Made by a program: the position numbers and the translations under genes | Notes under the pieces: model-generated | The model's input: the letters and a program-made list of their open reading frames with translations, nothing else | The model's database searches: none | What the model was told of the DNA's origin: nothing | Source of the DNA: Lysobacter sp. CFH 32150 | Lineage (GTDB): Bacteria; Pseudomonadota; Gammaproteobacteria; Xanthomonadales; Xanthomonadaceae | Assembly: GCF_022758295.1 (NCBI RefSeq) | Contig: NZ_JALDWJ010000001.1 | Span: 713,245 to 777,244, forward strand | Direction of reading: 5' to 3' | Length of the DNA stretch: 64,000 bases | Shown: in pieces, positions 44,347 to 54,429 of the stretch | How positions within the stretch are numbered: position 1 is the first letter of the stretch | How the letters are laid out: each line of letters starts with the position of its first letter

Positions 44347-46416
44347 TTACTCGCCGAGGTGCGCCTTCAACCAGCCATTGACCGTGTCGTGCCACAGCAC
44401 GCTGTTCTGCGGCTTCAGCACCCAGTGGTTCTCGTCGGGGAAGTACAGGAACTTGGACTCGACCCCCTGCCGCTGCAGCGCAGTGAACGCACCGATGCCC
44501 TGCTCGACCGGGATGCGGAAGTCCAGCTGGCCGTGGATCACCAGCATCGGCACCTTCCATTTGGCGACATGGTTGACCGGATTGAACTCCTCGTATTTCT
44601 TTGGCACGACGTAGGGCGTACCGCCCTGCTCCCACTCGGTGAACCATAGTTCCTCGGTGGCGTAACCCATCATGCGCTGGTCGAACACGCCGTCGTGGCT
44701 CACCAGGCACTTCCATGGCTGCTGCCAGTTGCCGGCGATCCAGTTGACCATGAAGCCGCCGTAACTCGCGCCCAAAGCACAGGCCTTGTCGCCGTCGAGG
44801 AAGGCGTACTTCTTCTGCGCAGCGGCCCAGCCCTTCTGCAGGTCTTCCAGAGGGCGGTCACCCCAGTGCTCGCTGATCGCGTCGGTGAACGCCTGGCCGT
44901 AACCGGTCGAGCCGTGGAAGTCGATCATCACCACCGCATAGCCCTGGCCCGCGTACGTCTGCGGATTCCAGCGATAGCTCCAGCCATTGCCGAAGCTGCC
45001 CTGCGGGCCGCCGTGGATCAGGAACGCGACTGGATACTGCTTGCCCGCTTCGTAATTCCACGGCTTGACCACGTAGCCGTGCACGGTTTCGTTGTTCCAG
45101 CCGATGAAGTTGAACTGCTCGAAGTTACCGAACCCGACATCCTTCAGCATCTCGCCGGCGCTCGGCGTGATCGCGCGCAACGGTGCGCCATCGAGGCTGG
45201 TGGCGTAGAGCTGGTCGCCGGTCTGCAGCGTGTTGCGGGTGAAGGCCAGCGTCGGCCCGGCAAATGCAAACGCGGAGATCGAACCGTCGCCGACGACCTG
45301 GCTGACTTCGCCGTTGTCGAGCGACACCTTGAACAAGGGATGCTGACCGAGCTCTCCTGCGGTGGTGTAAATCGCCTTGCCGTCCGCCGACAGCGTGATG
45401 CCGTCGGCCGATGCGTCCCACTTCGGCGCGATCTCGCGCGTGTTGCCGCTGGCGAGGTCCATCGCGATCAGCGCGAAACGGTCGGCTTCGAAGCCGGGTC
45501 GTTTCATGGCTCGGTAGTACAGCGTCTTGCCATCGGCACTGAACACCGGGCCGGTGTCCCAGGCCTTGTTCGCGGTGGTGAGATTCTTCGCCGCGCCGCT
45601 ACCGTCGGCATTGACGAGGTAAAGGTCGAAGTTGGTCGACCACGGCTCTTCGCGATCGGCCTTGCGCGCGGCCAGCACCAGCGATTTGCCGTCCGGCGCC
45701 CAGGTGTATTCCGTCGCATCACCAAACGGCTTCGATGGCACGTCGGCGAGCACGTCCTTGCCAACCAGCTTCGCGGTCTTCAGCGGCGCCTTGCCGTCGC
45801 CGAGCGCAGCGACGAACACGCGGTTGAGACGGCCATCGTTCCAGGCATCCCAGTGGCGGATGAACATGCGGTCGAACACCACGCCGGTGCTCTTCTTGTC
45901 TTCACGTTCCTTCAACTGCTTCAGCGTGCAGTTGAAATCGGAACCGCAGCTGTCGAAGACCTCGGCATTGAAGGCGATCTGCGCGCCATCCGGCGAGAGC
46001 TTGTAACTGCCGATGTCGGTCGGAAAATCGGTGACCTGCTTCGGCGTGCCGCCCGCCGCCGGGATCGCGTACAGCTGCATCGAGCCCGACTTGGCGCTGA
46101 GGAAATACACGGTCTGGCCGTCGCGCGAGAATTCCGGCGAATTGACGTTCCAGCCTTCCGGCGTCAGCCGCTCTGGCGGCGCCGCGTCGCGCGCGAACAG
46201 GTCTTCTACCCATAGCGAAGTCGAGGCTTTGTTCGCCGCGAAATCCACGACGCGCTTGGCGAACACGAGCTTGCGGCCATCCGGCGACAGTGTCGGCGTC
46301 GAGACGCGATCCAGCGTGGCGAGGTCGCGCACTTCGAACCCGCGTGCGGCGTGCGAAGTGGTGGGTGCGAACGCGGGAAGCAGCAACAAGGCCAACGCGA
46401 GAGGACGTGGATTCAT
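44347..46416 (-). CDS. S9 family (prolyl oligopeptidase-like) peptidase
   Basis: Secreted serine peptidase of 689 residues. A signal peptide (LALALLLLPAFAPTTSHA) precedes a WD40/PD40-like beta-propeller (about 30-410; SPDGRKLVFAKRV, SPDGAQIAFNAEVF). The C-terminal alpha/beta-hydrolase domain has HGGPQGSFGN, the nucleophile ALGASYGGFMVN, the Asp in HGQLDFRIPVEQG and the His in FPDENHWVL. Similar to dipeptidyl-peptidase 5 / S9C enzymes, which release dipeptides. Next to two peptide transporters, so probably part of periplasmic peptide use. A strong terminator lies just upstream. Confidence 0.94.
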   Translation of the reverse strand: MNPRPLALALLLLPAFAPTTSHAARGFEVRDLATLDRVSTPTLSPDGRKLVFAKRVVDFAANKASTSLWVEDLFARDAAPPERLTPEGWNVNSPEFSRDGQTVYFLSAKSGSMQLYAIPAAGGTPKQVTDFPTDIGSYKLSPDGAQIAFNAEVFDSCGSDFNCTLKQLKEREDKKSTGVVFDRMFIRHWDAWNDGRLNRVFVAALGDGKAPLKTAKLVGKDVLADVPSKPFGDATEYTWAPDGKSLVLAARKADREEPWSTNFDLYLVNADGSGAAKNLTTANKAWDTGPVFSADGKTLYYRAMKRPGFEADRFALIAMDLASGNTREIAPKWDASADGITLSADGKAIYTTAGELGQHPLFKVSLDNGEVSQVVGDGSISAFAFAGPTLAFTRNTLQTGDQLYATSLDGAPLRAITPSAGEMLKDVGFGNFEQFNFIGWNNETVHGYVVKPWNYEAGKQYPVAFLIHGGPQGSFGNGWSYRWNPQTYAGQGYAVVMIDFHGSTGYGQAFTDAISEHWGDRPLEDLQKGWAAAQKKYAFLDGDKACALGASYGGFMVNWIAGNWQQPWKCLVSHDGVFDQRMMGYATEELWFTEWEQGGTPYVVPKKYEEFNPVNHVAKWKVPMLVIHGQLDFRIPVEQGIGAFTALQRQGVESKFLYFPDENHWVLKPQNSVLWHDTVNGWLKAHLGE

Positions 46417-46434
46417 CGGATCACTCCAGGTTCG

Positions 46435-46475
46435 AAAAGAAGAACGGCCGGCCGACGCGAGGCATCGGCCGGCCG
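46435..46475 (-). terminator. Intrinsic terminator between the OPT transporter and S9 peptidase genes
   Basis: An 11-bp stem CGGCCGGCCGA/TCGGCCGGCCG (46445-46455 and 46465-46475) with a 9-nt loop; on the minus strand it is followed by TTCTTCTTTT. It ends the transporter transcript 19 nt before the peptidase start codon, so the peptidase either depends on readthrough or has a promoter inside the upstream gene. Confidence 0.85.
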
Positions 46476-46486
46476 AGATTTAGAGG

Positions 46487-48421
46487 TCACTGCGGCACAT
46501 GCGCCTTGACGCCGGTGCGATACAGCAACCAGCCGACGATGCCGAGTACCACCAAACCGAGCCACTGGCCAAAATGGAACGACGCAGGCAAAGCGAGCAC
46601 ATCGGCCCGCGTGGACACGACGATCGGGATCGCAATCAGGATGCCCATCAGTGCCTCGCCGGTGATCAGGCCGGCGGAGAACAGCGTGCCGGGGCGATGG
46701 ATGCGATCGCGCCCTTCCTCGGTATCGGCATGCAGGTGCAACTTGCGTTCGACCAGGTGCGACAGCAGGCCGCCGAGGAAGATCGGCACCATTAGTTCCA
46801 GGGGCAGGTAGATGCCGATCGCGGCAGCCAGTACCGGCACGCGGAAATGCGAGCCGCGCTTCTTCAACCAGGAGTCCAGCGCGATGATCGCCGCGCCGAT
46901 GCCGGCACCGATCGCGATCATGTCCCAGGGCAGCTTGCCGCCGAACATGCCCTTGGCGACGGACGCCATCAGCATCGCCTGCGGCGCGTTGAGCGAGTTG
47001 GGATGCTCGGGCGTCGCCGGTCCGATACCGTAGGCAGCGGACAGCAGGTTCAGCACCGGCGCCATTACCAGCGCGCACGAGAATGCGCCGATGCCGAGCA
47101 TCAACTGCTGCTTCCACGGTGTTGCACCGACCAGGTAACCGGCCTTGAGGTCCTGCAGGTTGTCGCCACCGACCGCGGCGGCACAACAGACCACCGCACC
47201 GATCATGATCGCGGCGACAGCGCCGATCGGCGAATCGCGCCCGAGCAGGAACACCAGCACCACTGATGCGAACAGGATCGTGGCGATGGTGATCCCGGAG
47301 ACGGGATTGTTCGACGAACCGACGAGACCGGCGAGATACGCCGATACCGAGACGAACAGGAAGCCGGCGACGATCATGATGATCGTCATCGGGACGCTGA
47401 CCGTCCATTGCCCGACGATGGCCTGGTACAGCGCCAGCAGCGGCAGCGTGAACAGCACCAGCGCCACCAGCATCCATTTCATCGGCAGGTCGCGCTCGGT
47501 TTCGGCGACAACGCGGCCGGTTCCTTTGCGTGCGGCAGCGATGCCGCTCTTGATGCCCGAGACCAATGACTTGCGCAGCGAGAACAACGTCCATACGCCG
47601 CCGATCAACATGGCACCGACGCCGAGGTAACGCACTTTCTCGGCACGGATCAGGGCCGCTGCATCGGCAGCGCCCAGACCCACCAGTTGTGCCGCGAGTG
47701 CCGGATCATTGCCCTGGAAAAAGGCGTGGTACAGCGGGATGGCAATGTTGTACGACAGGATGCTGCCGGACACGACCACGATGCCGACATTGAGGCCCAC
47801 GATGTAACCGACGCCAAGCAGCGCCGGCGACAAGCCCGAGCCCATGTAGCCCAGGAACTTCCCGAAGAAACCCGCGCCGACGGCATTGTCGGGAATCAGC
47901 CGCAATCCGCTTTCCGCAGCCAGCTTGACGACGGCGCCAATGGCACCCGCCATGGCCAGGATCTTGACGCCGGGGCCTGGATTGTCACCGGCCTTCAGCA
48001 CTTCCGCAGCGGCCTTGCCTTCCGGGAACGCGAGCGGTTCCTCGACGATCATCGTGCGCCGCAGCGGCACCGAGAACAGCACGCCGAGCAGACCACCCAG
48101 ACCGGCGATCGCCAGCACCCACGAATAACGGAAGTCATCCCAGTAACCGAGGATGACCAGCGCCGGGATCGTGAAGATCACGCCTGCCGCGATCGACGAA
48201 CCCGCAGACGCGCCGGTCTGCACGATGTTGTTCTCGAGGATGGTGCCGCCGCCGAGCACGCGCAGCACGGCCATCGACACGACAGCAGCCGGGATCGCGG
48301 TGGCGATGGTGAGTCCGGCGAACAAGCCGAGGTAAGCGTTCGCCGCGGCCAGGATCACCGCGAGGATGATCGCCAGCAGCACGGCGCGAAAGGTAAGTTG
48401 CGGAACCGCTTCGTTCTTCAT
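46487..48421 (-). CDS. OPT-family oligopeptide transporter
   Basis: Integral membrane transporter of 644 residues with many hydrophobic segments. ILAAANAYLGLFAGLTIATA, VGSSNNPVSGITIATILF, VGGDNLQDLKAGYLVGATPW and the C-terminal LITGEALMGILIAIPIV are typical of bacterial OPT (oligopeptide/metal-chelate) proteins. In bacteria they are generally assigned peptide uptake. It is divergent from the POT transporter gene, with 115 nt between the two starts. Confidence 0.95.
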   Translation of the reverse strand: MKNEAVPQLTFRAVLLAIILAVILAAANAYLGLFAGLTIATAIPAAVVSMAVLRVLGGGTILENNIVQTGASAGSSIAAGVIFTIPALVILGYWDDFRYSWVLAIAGLGGLLGVLFSVPLRRTMIVEEPLAFPEGKAAAEVLKAGDNPGPGVKILAMAGAIGAVVKLAAESGLRLIPDNAVGAGFFGKFLGYMGSGLSPALLGVGYIVGLNVGIVVVSGSILSYNIAIPLYHAFFQGNDPALAAQLVGLGAADAAALIRAEKVRYLGVGAMLIGGVWTLFSLRKSLVSGIKSGIAAARKGTGRVVAETERDLPMKWMLVALVLFTLPLLALYQAIVGQWTVSVPMTIIMIVAGFLFVSVSAYLAGLVGSSNNPVSGITIATILFASVVLVFLLGRDSPIGAVAAIMIGAVVCCAAAVGGDNLQDLKAGYLVGATPWKQQLMLGIGAFSCALVMAPVLNLLSAAYGIGPATPEHPNSLNAPQAMLMASVAKGMFGGKLPWDMIAIGAGIGAAIIALDSWLKKRGSHFRVPVLAAAIGIYLPLELMVPIFLGGLLSHLVERKLHLHADTEEGRDRIHRPGTLFSAGLITGEALMGILIAIPIVVSTRADVLALPASFHFGQWLGLVVLGIVGWLLYRTGVKAHVPQ

Positions 48422-48536
48422 GTCCCCTCCCAGGGCGCCGGGTCACGGCGTGAGCCGGACACGCTAAGACCTCGCCCCGGGCAAGTCCAGTGCTGGGCCA
48501 CGGCTATACTCGCGCGTATCCAGCACGGGGCGCGGC

Positions 48537-50261
48537 GTGTCCACCATCACCACCGACATTCCGGCGCGCGAGGACTTCCTGGGCCATCCCAAAGGCGTCT
48601 TCGTCTGTTTCTTCACCGAGATGTGGGAGCGCTTCTCCTTCTACGGGATGAAGGCCCTGCTGCTGCTGTACCTGTTGAAGTACCACCGCTTCGGTGACGA
48701 CGCCGGCTACGACCTGATCGGTGCCTATGGCGGATTGGTCTACGCCGTACCCGTGATCGGTGGGCTGATCGCCGACCGCTGGCTCGGCATGCGCAAGGCC
48801 GTGGTGCTCGGCGGCGTGCTGCTGTGCCTGGGGCATCTCGGCATGGCGGTCGAGGGCGAACAGGCGCGCGTGGTCGACGGCGTCGTGGTGCGCGATGAAG
48901 GCGCACTGCAGGTGTTCTACTTCTCGCTCGCGCTGATCATCATGGGCGTGGGCTTCCTCAAGCCGAACATCTCCACCATCGTCGGCAAGCTCTATGCGGA
49001 GGACGATCCACGCCGCGACTCGGGCTTCACCCTCTTCTACGCCGGCATCAACGTCGGGGGGCTGTTCGCGGGCCTGATCTGCGCCTTCCTCGGCGAAACC
49101 TACGGCTGGAAGTACGGCTTCGGCGCTGCTGGCATCGGCATGCTCGCCGGCCTCGGCATGTTCCTGTGGGGACAGAAATACCTGCACGGCCACGCCGAAC
49201 CCAACGACCCGGTGAAGCTGCGCGAACGCGTCGGCCCGCTGCCGCGCGAGTGGTGGATCTATCTCGGCGCGTTCGCCGGCGTCGCGGTGGTGTGGCAGCT
49301 GATCCAGCGCACGTGGACCGTCCATGGCGCGATGCACATCGTCGCGATCGCCTTCGGTCTGTGGTTCGTGTGGTTCCTCATCCGCCACTGCAGCAAGATC
49401 GAACGTGAACAGATGATCTCGCTGCTGGTGATGATCCTCGGCGTGCTGGTGTTCTTCACCTTGTACGAGCAGACCTACGGTTCGTGGCTGACGTTCACCG
49501 ACCGGCTAATGACCAAGGACATGTTCCCCACCCTTGTCAGCGACAGCAGCGGCACATTGCCGTGGTCGTTATTCGTGATGATGGCCAGTCCGGTCCTCAT
49601 GGTGATCGCACTGCGTGCTAGCGATCGCGGCAACCACAGCCTCGCGCTCTGGATGATTGCGCTGCTGGCCATCGGCATGGCCATCGCCTGCTTCCGCGAC
49701 GTGGTTCTGGTGCCGCAGACTGCCGGTTCGCTGACCTTCCTTGGCTCCTTCTTCGTCGTGCTGCTGTCGCCGCTGTTCGCCTGGCTGTGGCCATGGCTGG
49801 AACGACGCGGCTGGAACCCGAGCAAGCCCGCGAAGAGTGCCATCGGCCTGCTGTTCGCCGGGCTTTCGTTCCTACCGCTGATCGCCGCCGCGCAAACCAT
49901 CGGCGACGGCGCGCTGGCGAGCGTGTGGTGGCTGGTCCTCGCCTACTTCCTGCTCGAAGTAGGTGAAATGTGCCTGTCGCCGATCGGATTGTCCGCGGTG
50001 ACGCAGCTGTCGGTCGCGCGCGTGGTCGGATTGATGATGGGCGGTTTCTGGCTCGCGACGGCGTATTCGGAAGTGTTGGCCGCGCAGTTCGGCAAGCTGG
50101 CCTCGCTGGAGATTCCGGAAGGCGGTGCGATCGACCTGCTCGAGGCCGCCGGCAAGTACAGCGAGTTGTTCCGGCTGATGCTGTGGATCGGCCTTGGTTC
50201 GGCCCTGTTGTTCCTGGTCCTGGCGCCGTTGCTCAGGCGCTGGATGCATGGAGTGAAGTGA
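48537..50261 (+). CDS. POT-family proton-coupled peptide transporter
   Basis: MFS di/tripeptide symporter of 574 residues with a GTG start. The ExxERF motif appears in FFTEMWERFSFYGMKALLLL, followed by GLIADRWLGMRKAV and FYAGINVGGLFAGLICAFLG (PTR2 signature region). The C-terminal half includes EVGEMCLSPIGLSAVTQLSV. About 14 membrane segments are expected. It pairs with the OPT and S9 genes as a peptide-use group. Confidence 0.95.
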   Translation: MSTITTDIPAREDFLGHPKGVFVCFFTEMWERFSFYGMKALLLLYLLKYHRFGDDAGYDLIGAYGGLVYAVPVIGGLIADRWLGMRKAVVLGGVLLCLGHLGMAVEGEQARVVDGVVVRDEGALQVFYFSLALIIMGVGFLKPNISTIVGKLYAEDDPRRDSGFTLFYAGINVGGLFAGLICAFLGETYGWKYGFGAAGIGMLAGLGMFLWGQKYLHGHAEPNDPVKLRERVGPLPREWWIYLGAFAGVAVVWQLIQRTWTVHGAMHIVAIAFGLWFVWFLIRHCSKIEREQMISLLVMILGVLVFFTLYEQTYGSWLTFTDRLMTKDMFPTLVSDSSGTLPWSLFVMMASPVLMVIALRASDRGNHSLALWMIALLAIGMAIACFRDVVLVPQTAGSLTFLGSFFVVLLSPLFAWLWPWLERRGWNPSKPAKSAIGLLFAGLSFLPLIAAAQTIGDGALASVWWLVLAYFLLEVGEMCLSPIGLSAVTQLSVARVVGLMMGGFWLATAYSEVLAAQFGKLASLEIPEGGAIDLLEAAGKYSELFRLMLWIGLGSALLFLVLAPLLRRWMHGVK

Positions 50262-50279
50262 GGGGCGCGCTCGCGTGCC

Positions 50280-51173
50280 CTAGTTTTTCAGTTCGTCCAG
50301 CACACGCGCGAGTCCTTCGCGCCAGTCCGGCAACGCAATCCCGAAGTCGCGTTGCAACGTCGAGGTGTCCAGTACGGAATACGCCGGTCGCGCTGCGGGC
50401 GTCGGGTAGTCGGCGGTCGTGATCGCCGCTACGCGTGGTGCCCGGGCGAGCAGTCCACGTTCGACTGCACCGGCGAAGATCGCTTCGGCGAAGCCGTGCC
50501 AACTGGTTTGCCCCGATGCAGTCACGTGCCAGAGTCCGGAGGTCTGCGACGCCTGTCGCAGCGCCTGCGCGGTGACATCCGCGATGAGTGCAGCCGGGGT
50601 CGGCGTGCCGAACTGATCGGCGACCACGCGCAGCTCATCGCGCTCGGCGCCGACGCGCAACATCGTGCGCAGGAAGTTGTGGCCGTGCGCGGCATACACC
50701 CACGCGGTGCGAAAAATCATGTGGCGGCAACCGCTGGCACGCACCGTCTGTTCCCCGGCGAGCTTGCTCGCGCCGTAAACGCCGAGTGGCGCGGTCGCAT
50801 CATCCACGCGGTATGGGCGGGTGCCGCGTCCATCGAACACATAGTCGGTCGAGTAATGCACCAGTAGCGCATTGCGCACGATGCAGGCCCCTGCGAGCGC
50901 CTCCGGTGCAGCCGCGTTGGCACGGAATGCGGCGTCGCGTTCGTTCTCGGCGCGATCGACCGCCGTGTAGGCGGCGGCATTGATCACCACGTCCGGCGAG
51001 ATGCGATCGACCAGTGCGGGCAACGAATCGGGTTGATCGAAGTCGGCGACTTCGCAGGCGTGATCGCCCAATCTGCCGCTGCGCGTCGCCACGACCACTT
51101 CGCCTAGTGGCGCGAGGCTGCGACGCAGTTCGGTCCCGACCTGGCCGGTACCGCCGAGCAACAGGAACTTCAT
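50280..51173 (-). CDS. rfbD: dTDP-4-dehydrorhamnose reductase
   Basis: Last step of dTDP-L-rhamnose synthesis (RmlD); 297 residues. Rossmann motif LLLGGTGQVGTEL, PDVVINAAAYTAVDRAE, VHYSTDYVFDGRG and catalytic YGASKLAGEQ (YxxxK) are all present. The start overlaps the rfbC stop by 4 nt. It ends the rfbB-A-C-D operon; no lipopolysaccharide glycosyltransferase is in view. Confidence 0.98.
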   Translation of the reverse strand: MKFLLLGGTGQVGTELRRSLAPLGEVVVATRSGRLGDHACEVADFDQPDSLPALVDRISPDVVINAAAYTAVDRAENERDAAFRANAAAPEALAGACIVRNALLVHYSTDYVFDGRGTRPYRVDDATAPLGVYGASKLAGEQTVRASGCRHMIFRTAWVYAAHGHNFLRTMLRVGAERDELRVVADQFGTPTPAALIADVTAQALRQASQTSGLWHVTASGQTSWHGFAEAIFAGAVERGLLARAPRVAAITTADYPTPAARPAYSVLDTSTLQRDFGIALPDWREGLARVLDELKN

Positions 51174-51727
51174 GCCACGTAGATCGGCAGGCGGTCTTCA
51201 GCGACGTCCGCCAGAAAGGGCGCGCGCCCATCCTTGTCCGATAGCGACGGTGCGCTCACTGGCCAGTCGATCGCGAGTTGCGCGTCGTTCCAGCGGATGC
51301 CGGCATCGGCTTGAGGGTCGTAGGTCGCAGTGCACAAGTAGGTGAACACCGCACGTTCGCTCAAGGTGACGAAGCCATGCGCGAAGCCTTCCGGGATCCA
51401 GAAATGACGCTTGTTCTCGGCGCTGAGCACCACCGCCGTCCAGCGGCCGAACGTCGGCGAACCGCGGCGAATGTCGACGGCAACGTCCCAGACCTCGCCC
51501 TCCACCACCGACACGTACTTGCCCTGTGGCTTGGGCCACTGGTAGTGCAGGCCACGCAGTACGCCGCGGCTGGACGACGACACATTGCCCTGCACGAACG
51601 CCGGCTGCAGGCCGTGCGCGGCGAGCTTGTCGTGGTTGAACGATTCGAAGAAGAAGCCGCGCTCGTCGCCGAATACCCGCGGTTCGATCACCAGACAACC
51701 TGGCAGGTCGGTCTCGATGACCCTCAT
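51170..51727 (-). CDS. rfbC: dTDP-4-dehydrorhamnose 3,5-epimerase
   Basis: Cupin epimerase (RmlC) of 185 residues. [40 protein letters not shown], the catalytic His in RGLHYQ, and [17 protein letters not shown] are typical. It overlaps rfbA upstream and rfbD downstream by 4 nt each, so the operon is tightly coupled. Confidence 0.98.
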   Translation of the reverse strand: MRVIETDLPGCLVIEPRVFGDERGFFFESFNHDKLAAHGLQPAFVQGNVSSSSRGVLRGLHYQWPKPQGKYVSVVEGEVWDVAVDIRRGSPTFGRWTAVVLSAENKRHFWIPEGFAHGFVTLSERAVFTYLCTATYDPQADAGIRWNDAQLAIDWPVSAPSLSDKDGRAPFLADVAEDRLPIYVA

Positions 51728-52635
51728 CCGATGCGCCCGTGTTCGAGCAGGCCGAGCAGGTACTGACCATAGCCGCTCTTGGCCAGCGGCTTGGCGAGTT
51801 CGCGCAATTGCGCGTCATCGATCCACTGGTTGAAGTACGCGATCTCTTCCGGGCAGCACACGCGCAACCCTTGTCGCTTCTCGATGGTCTCGATATAGCT
51901 CGAGGCTTCGACCAGCGACTCGTGCGTGCCGGTATCGAGCCAGGCGAACCCACGGCCGAGCTTCTCGAGTTGCAAGGCGCCAGCTTCGAGGTAGCAACGG
52001 TTGAGGTCGGTAATCTCCAACTCGCCCCTCGGCGACGGCTTCAGCCCGGCGGCGAAGTCGCTGGCACGACCATCGTAGAAGTACAGGCCGGTGACGGCGT
52101 AGTGCGATTTCGGCTGGGCGGGTTTTTCCTCGAGTCCGATCACAGTGCCGGTGGCGTCGAATTCGGCCACGCCATAGCGCTCCGGATCGCGCACCCAGTA
52201 TCCAAACACCGTGGCGGCCTGCTCCCGCGCATTGGCACGCTGCAGCAGCTCGGTGAGACCGTGCCCGTAGAAGATGTTGTCGCCCAGTACCAGGCAGCTT
52301 GGGCCGCCGGCCAGGAACTCGCGTCCGATCAGGAACGCCTGCGCCAGCCCATCGGGACTGGGTTGCACGGCGTATTCGATCTTCATGCCCCAACGCGAAC
52401 CATCGCCGAGCAGGTTCTTGAACAGGGGCTGCTCGTGCGGCGTGTTGATGATCAACACTTCACGGATCCCCGCCAGCATCAGCACGCTGAGCGGGTAATA
52501 GATCATCGGCTTGTCGTACACCGGCAGCAGCTGCTTGCTGATCGCCTGGGTGATCGGATACAGCCGGGTACCGGAACCGCCAGCGAGGATGATTCCTTTT
52601 CGAAGCTGGCCCTTGCGCACCGCGGCAGGACTCAT
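51724..52635 (-). CDS. rfbA: Glucose-1-phosphate thymidylyltransferase
   Basis: First committed step of dTDP-rhamnose synthesis (RmlA); 303 residues. Nucleotidyltransferase motif [56 protein letters not shown] and [20 protein letters not shown] are diagnostic. About ten extra N-terminal residues ([11 protein letters not shown]) precede the core. The start overlaps the rfbB stop (ATGA). Confidence 0.98.
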   Translation of the reverse strand: MSPAAVRKGQLRKGIILAGGSGTRLYPITQAISKQLLPVYDKPMIYYPLSVLMLAGIREVLIINTPHEQPLFKNLLGDGSRWGMKIEYAVQPSPDGLAQAFLIGREFLAGGPSCLVLGDNIFYGHGLTELLQRANAREQAATVFGYWVRDPERYGVAEFDATGTVIGLEEKPAQPKSHYAVTGLYFYDGRASDFAAGLKPSPRGELEITDLNRCYLEAGALQLEKLGRGFAWLDTGTHESLVEASSYIETIEKRQGLRVCCPEEIAYFNQWIDDAQLRELAKPLAKSGYGQYLLGLLEHGRIG

Positions 52636-53687
52636 GCGGCCGCTCCGATGCGTTCGAGGCGATAGCTGCCGTCGAGGACGCGCTGTACCCAGGGCTGGTT
52701 GCCCAGGTACCAGTCGACGGTGTCGGCGATCCCCTGCTCGAAGCTGTATGCGGGCGTCCAGCCGAGCTCGTCCTGCAACTTGCTGGCATCGATCGCGTAG
52801 CGGCGATCATGGCCCGGACGATCGGCGACATACGTGATCTGGCTGGCGCGGGGCTTGCCGTCGGCACGCGGGCGGCGTTCGTCCAGCAACGTGCAGATCG
52901 CATGCACGACTTCGATGTTCTGGCGTTCGGCATTGCCGCCGACGTTGTAGGTCTCGCCGACGCGACCGCCTTCCAGCACTGCGCGAATCGCGGCGCAATG
53001 GTCGCCGACGTACAACCAGTCGCGGACGTTCTTGCCGTCGCCATAAACGGGCAATGGCTCACCGGCCAGGGCACGGGCAATGATCAGCGGGATGAGTTTT
53101 TCCGGGAACTGGTACGGCCCATAGTTGTTCGAGCAGTTGGTCGTCAGCACCGGCAACCCGTAGGTGTGGTGGAAGGCGCGGACCAGGTGGTCGGACGCGG
53201 CCTTCGACGCCGAGTACGGCGAATTCGGGGCAAACGGCGTGCTCTCGGTGAACTTGCCCGAGTCGCCGAGCGAACCGTAGACCTCATCGGTGGACACATG
53301 CAGGAAGCGGAAGTTTTCCTTCGCCGTGCCTTCGACCATGCGCCAGTAATCGCGTACTGCTTCAAGCAGCGCCAAGGTGCCGACCACGTTGGTCTGCACG
53401 AATGCCGCCGGGCCGTCGATCGAGCGATCGACATGGCTTTCCGCGGCGAAGTTGATCACGGCGTCCGGGCGATGTTCCCGCAACAGACGCTCGACCAGCG
53501 CACGGTCACCGATGTCGCCATGCACGAACACATGGTTGGGATTGCCGTCGACCGAAGCCAGTGTGTCGCGATTGCCCGCATACGTCAGCGCATCGAGATT
53601 GATGACCCGCAGACCGCGCTGCACCGCATCCAGAACGAAATTACCGCCAATAAAACCGGCGCCGCCGGTCACCAACCAGGTCGTCAC
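52632..53687 (-). CDS. rfbB: dTDP-glucose 4,6-dehydratase
   Basis: Second step of dTDP-L-rhamnose synthesis (RmlB); 351 residues. NAD motif [33 protein letters not shown], the [12 protein letters not shown] active-site region and catalytic [14 protein letters not shown] are visible. First gene of the rfbBACD operon, 53 nt downstream of ssb on the same strand. Confidence 0.98.
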   Translation of the reverse strand: MTTWLVTGGAGFIGGNFVLDAVQRGLRVINLDALTYAGNRDTLASVDGNPNHVFVHGDIGDRALVERLLREHRPDAVINFAAESHVDRSIDGPAAFVQTNVVGTLALLEAVRDYWRMVEGTAKENFRFLHVSTDEVYGSLGDSGKFTESTPFAPNSPYSASKAASDHLVRAFHHTYGLPVLTTNCSNNYGPYQFPEKLIPLIIARALAGEPLPVYGDGKNVRDWLYVGDHCAAIRAVLEGGRVGETYNVGGNAERQNIEVVHAICTLLDERRPRADGKPRASQITYVADRPGHDRRYAIDASKLQDELGWTPAYSFEQGIADTVDWYLGNQPWVQRVLDGSYRLERIGAAA

Positions 53688-53740
53688 ATCAGTCTCCGCT
53701 GCAGGCCATCGCTCGATCTCCGCTCCGCGGCGATCGCTGT

Positions 53741-54223
53741 TCAGAACGGAATATCGTCGTCGGCGAAGTCATCGGCGAAATCGCTGGCCTTGGCCGCCGG
53801 GGCATCGCGGCGCGGCGAATCCTGGCGCGCGGGTGGCCGAGACGATGGGCGCTCGCTGCGCTCCGTCCGCGGTTCCGCACGACCGCCTTCACCGCCACCG
53901 CCGAGCATCTGCATGTCTTCGCCGATGATGTCGGTGGTGTAGTGCTTCACCCCGTCCTTCTCGTAGGACCCATATTCGATGCGGCCCTCGATATAGACCT
54001 GGCGGCCCTTCCGCAGGTACTCGCCGGCGATCTCGCCCACCTTGCCGAACAGCTTGACCCGGTGCCATTCGGTCTTTTCCTGCTGATTGCCGTCGCGATC
54101 CTTGCGCACGCTGGTGGTAGCCAGGCTAAGCGTGGTGATCGCCATGCCGCCCTGCGTGTACTTCACTTCCGGGTCGTTGCCGAGGTTGCCGACCAGGATG
54201 ACCTTGTTGATGCCACGTGCCAT
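53741..54223 (-). CDS. ssb: Single-stranded DNA-binding protein
   Basis: Tetrameric OB-fold protein of 160 residues. The N-domain ([60 protein letters not shown]) is followed by a Gly/Arg/Ser/Pro-rich linker and the acidic tail DDDIPF that recruits partner proteins. The start is MARGINKV; about 54 in-frame residues upstream are not used. Upstream neighbours such as uvrA are not in view. Confidence 0.98.
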   Translation of the reverse strand: MARGINKVILVGNLGNDPEVKYTQGGMAITTLSLATTSVRKDRDGNQQEKTEWHRVKLFGKVGEIAGEYLRKGRQVYIEGRIEYGSYEKDGVKHYTTDIIGEDMQMLGGGGEGGRAEPRTERSERPSSRPPARQDSPRRDAPAAKASDFADDFADDDIPF

Positions 54224-54351
54224 GGGAATGCAAGTCCTTGATTGTCGCCGGGAAGCCGGCGCCTGGCATTCCAGTATAACCGCCGCCCCAAGGGCATCAG
54301 GCCAGGCCGCGATGACGGGTAGGATTTTGGCGACTTGCTCTCGCCTGCGAC

Positions 54352-54429
54352 GTGGCCTGCGCCGTGTTGAGCGGCCGCAGGCCACTCGAACCCGGCGAGT
54401 TATCCGCCGCGAAAGCGGCCGGATAACTC
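54352..54429. repeat. Two strong tandem hairpins after the barrel gene
   Basis: First: GTGGCCTGCG (54352-54361) with CGCAGGCCAC (54376-54385). Second: GAGTTATCCGCCGC (54397-54410), GAAA loop, then GCGGC and GGATAACTC (54415-54429) with one bulge; this stem includes bases of the barrel gene's stop codon. Neither has a U-run in either direction. They may protect the mRNA 3' end or be a repeat-type element; they are not clear intrinsic terminators. Confidence 0.5.
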
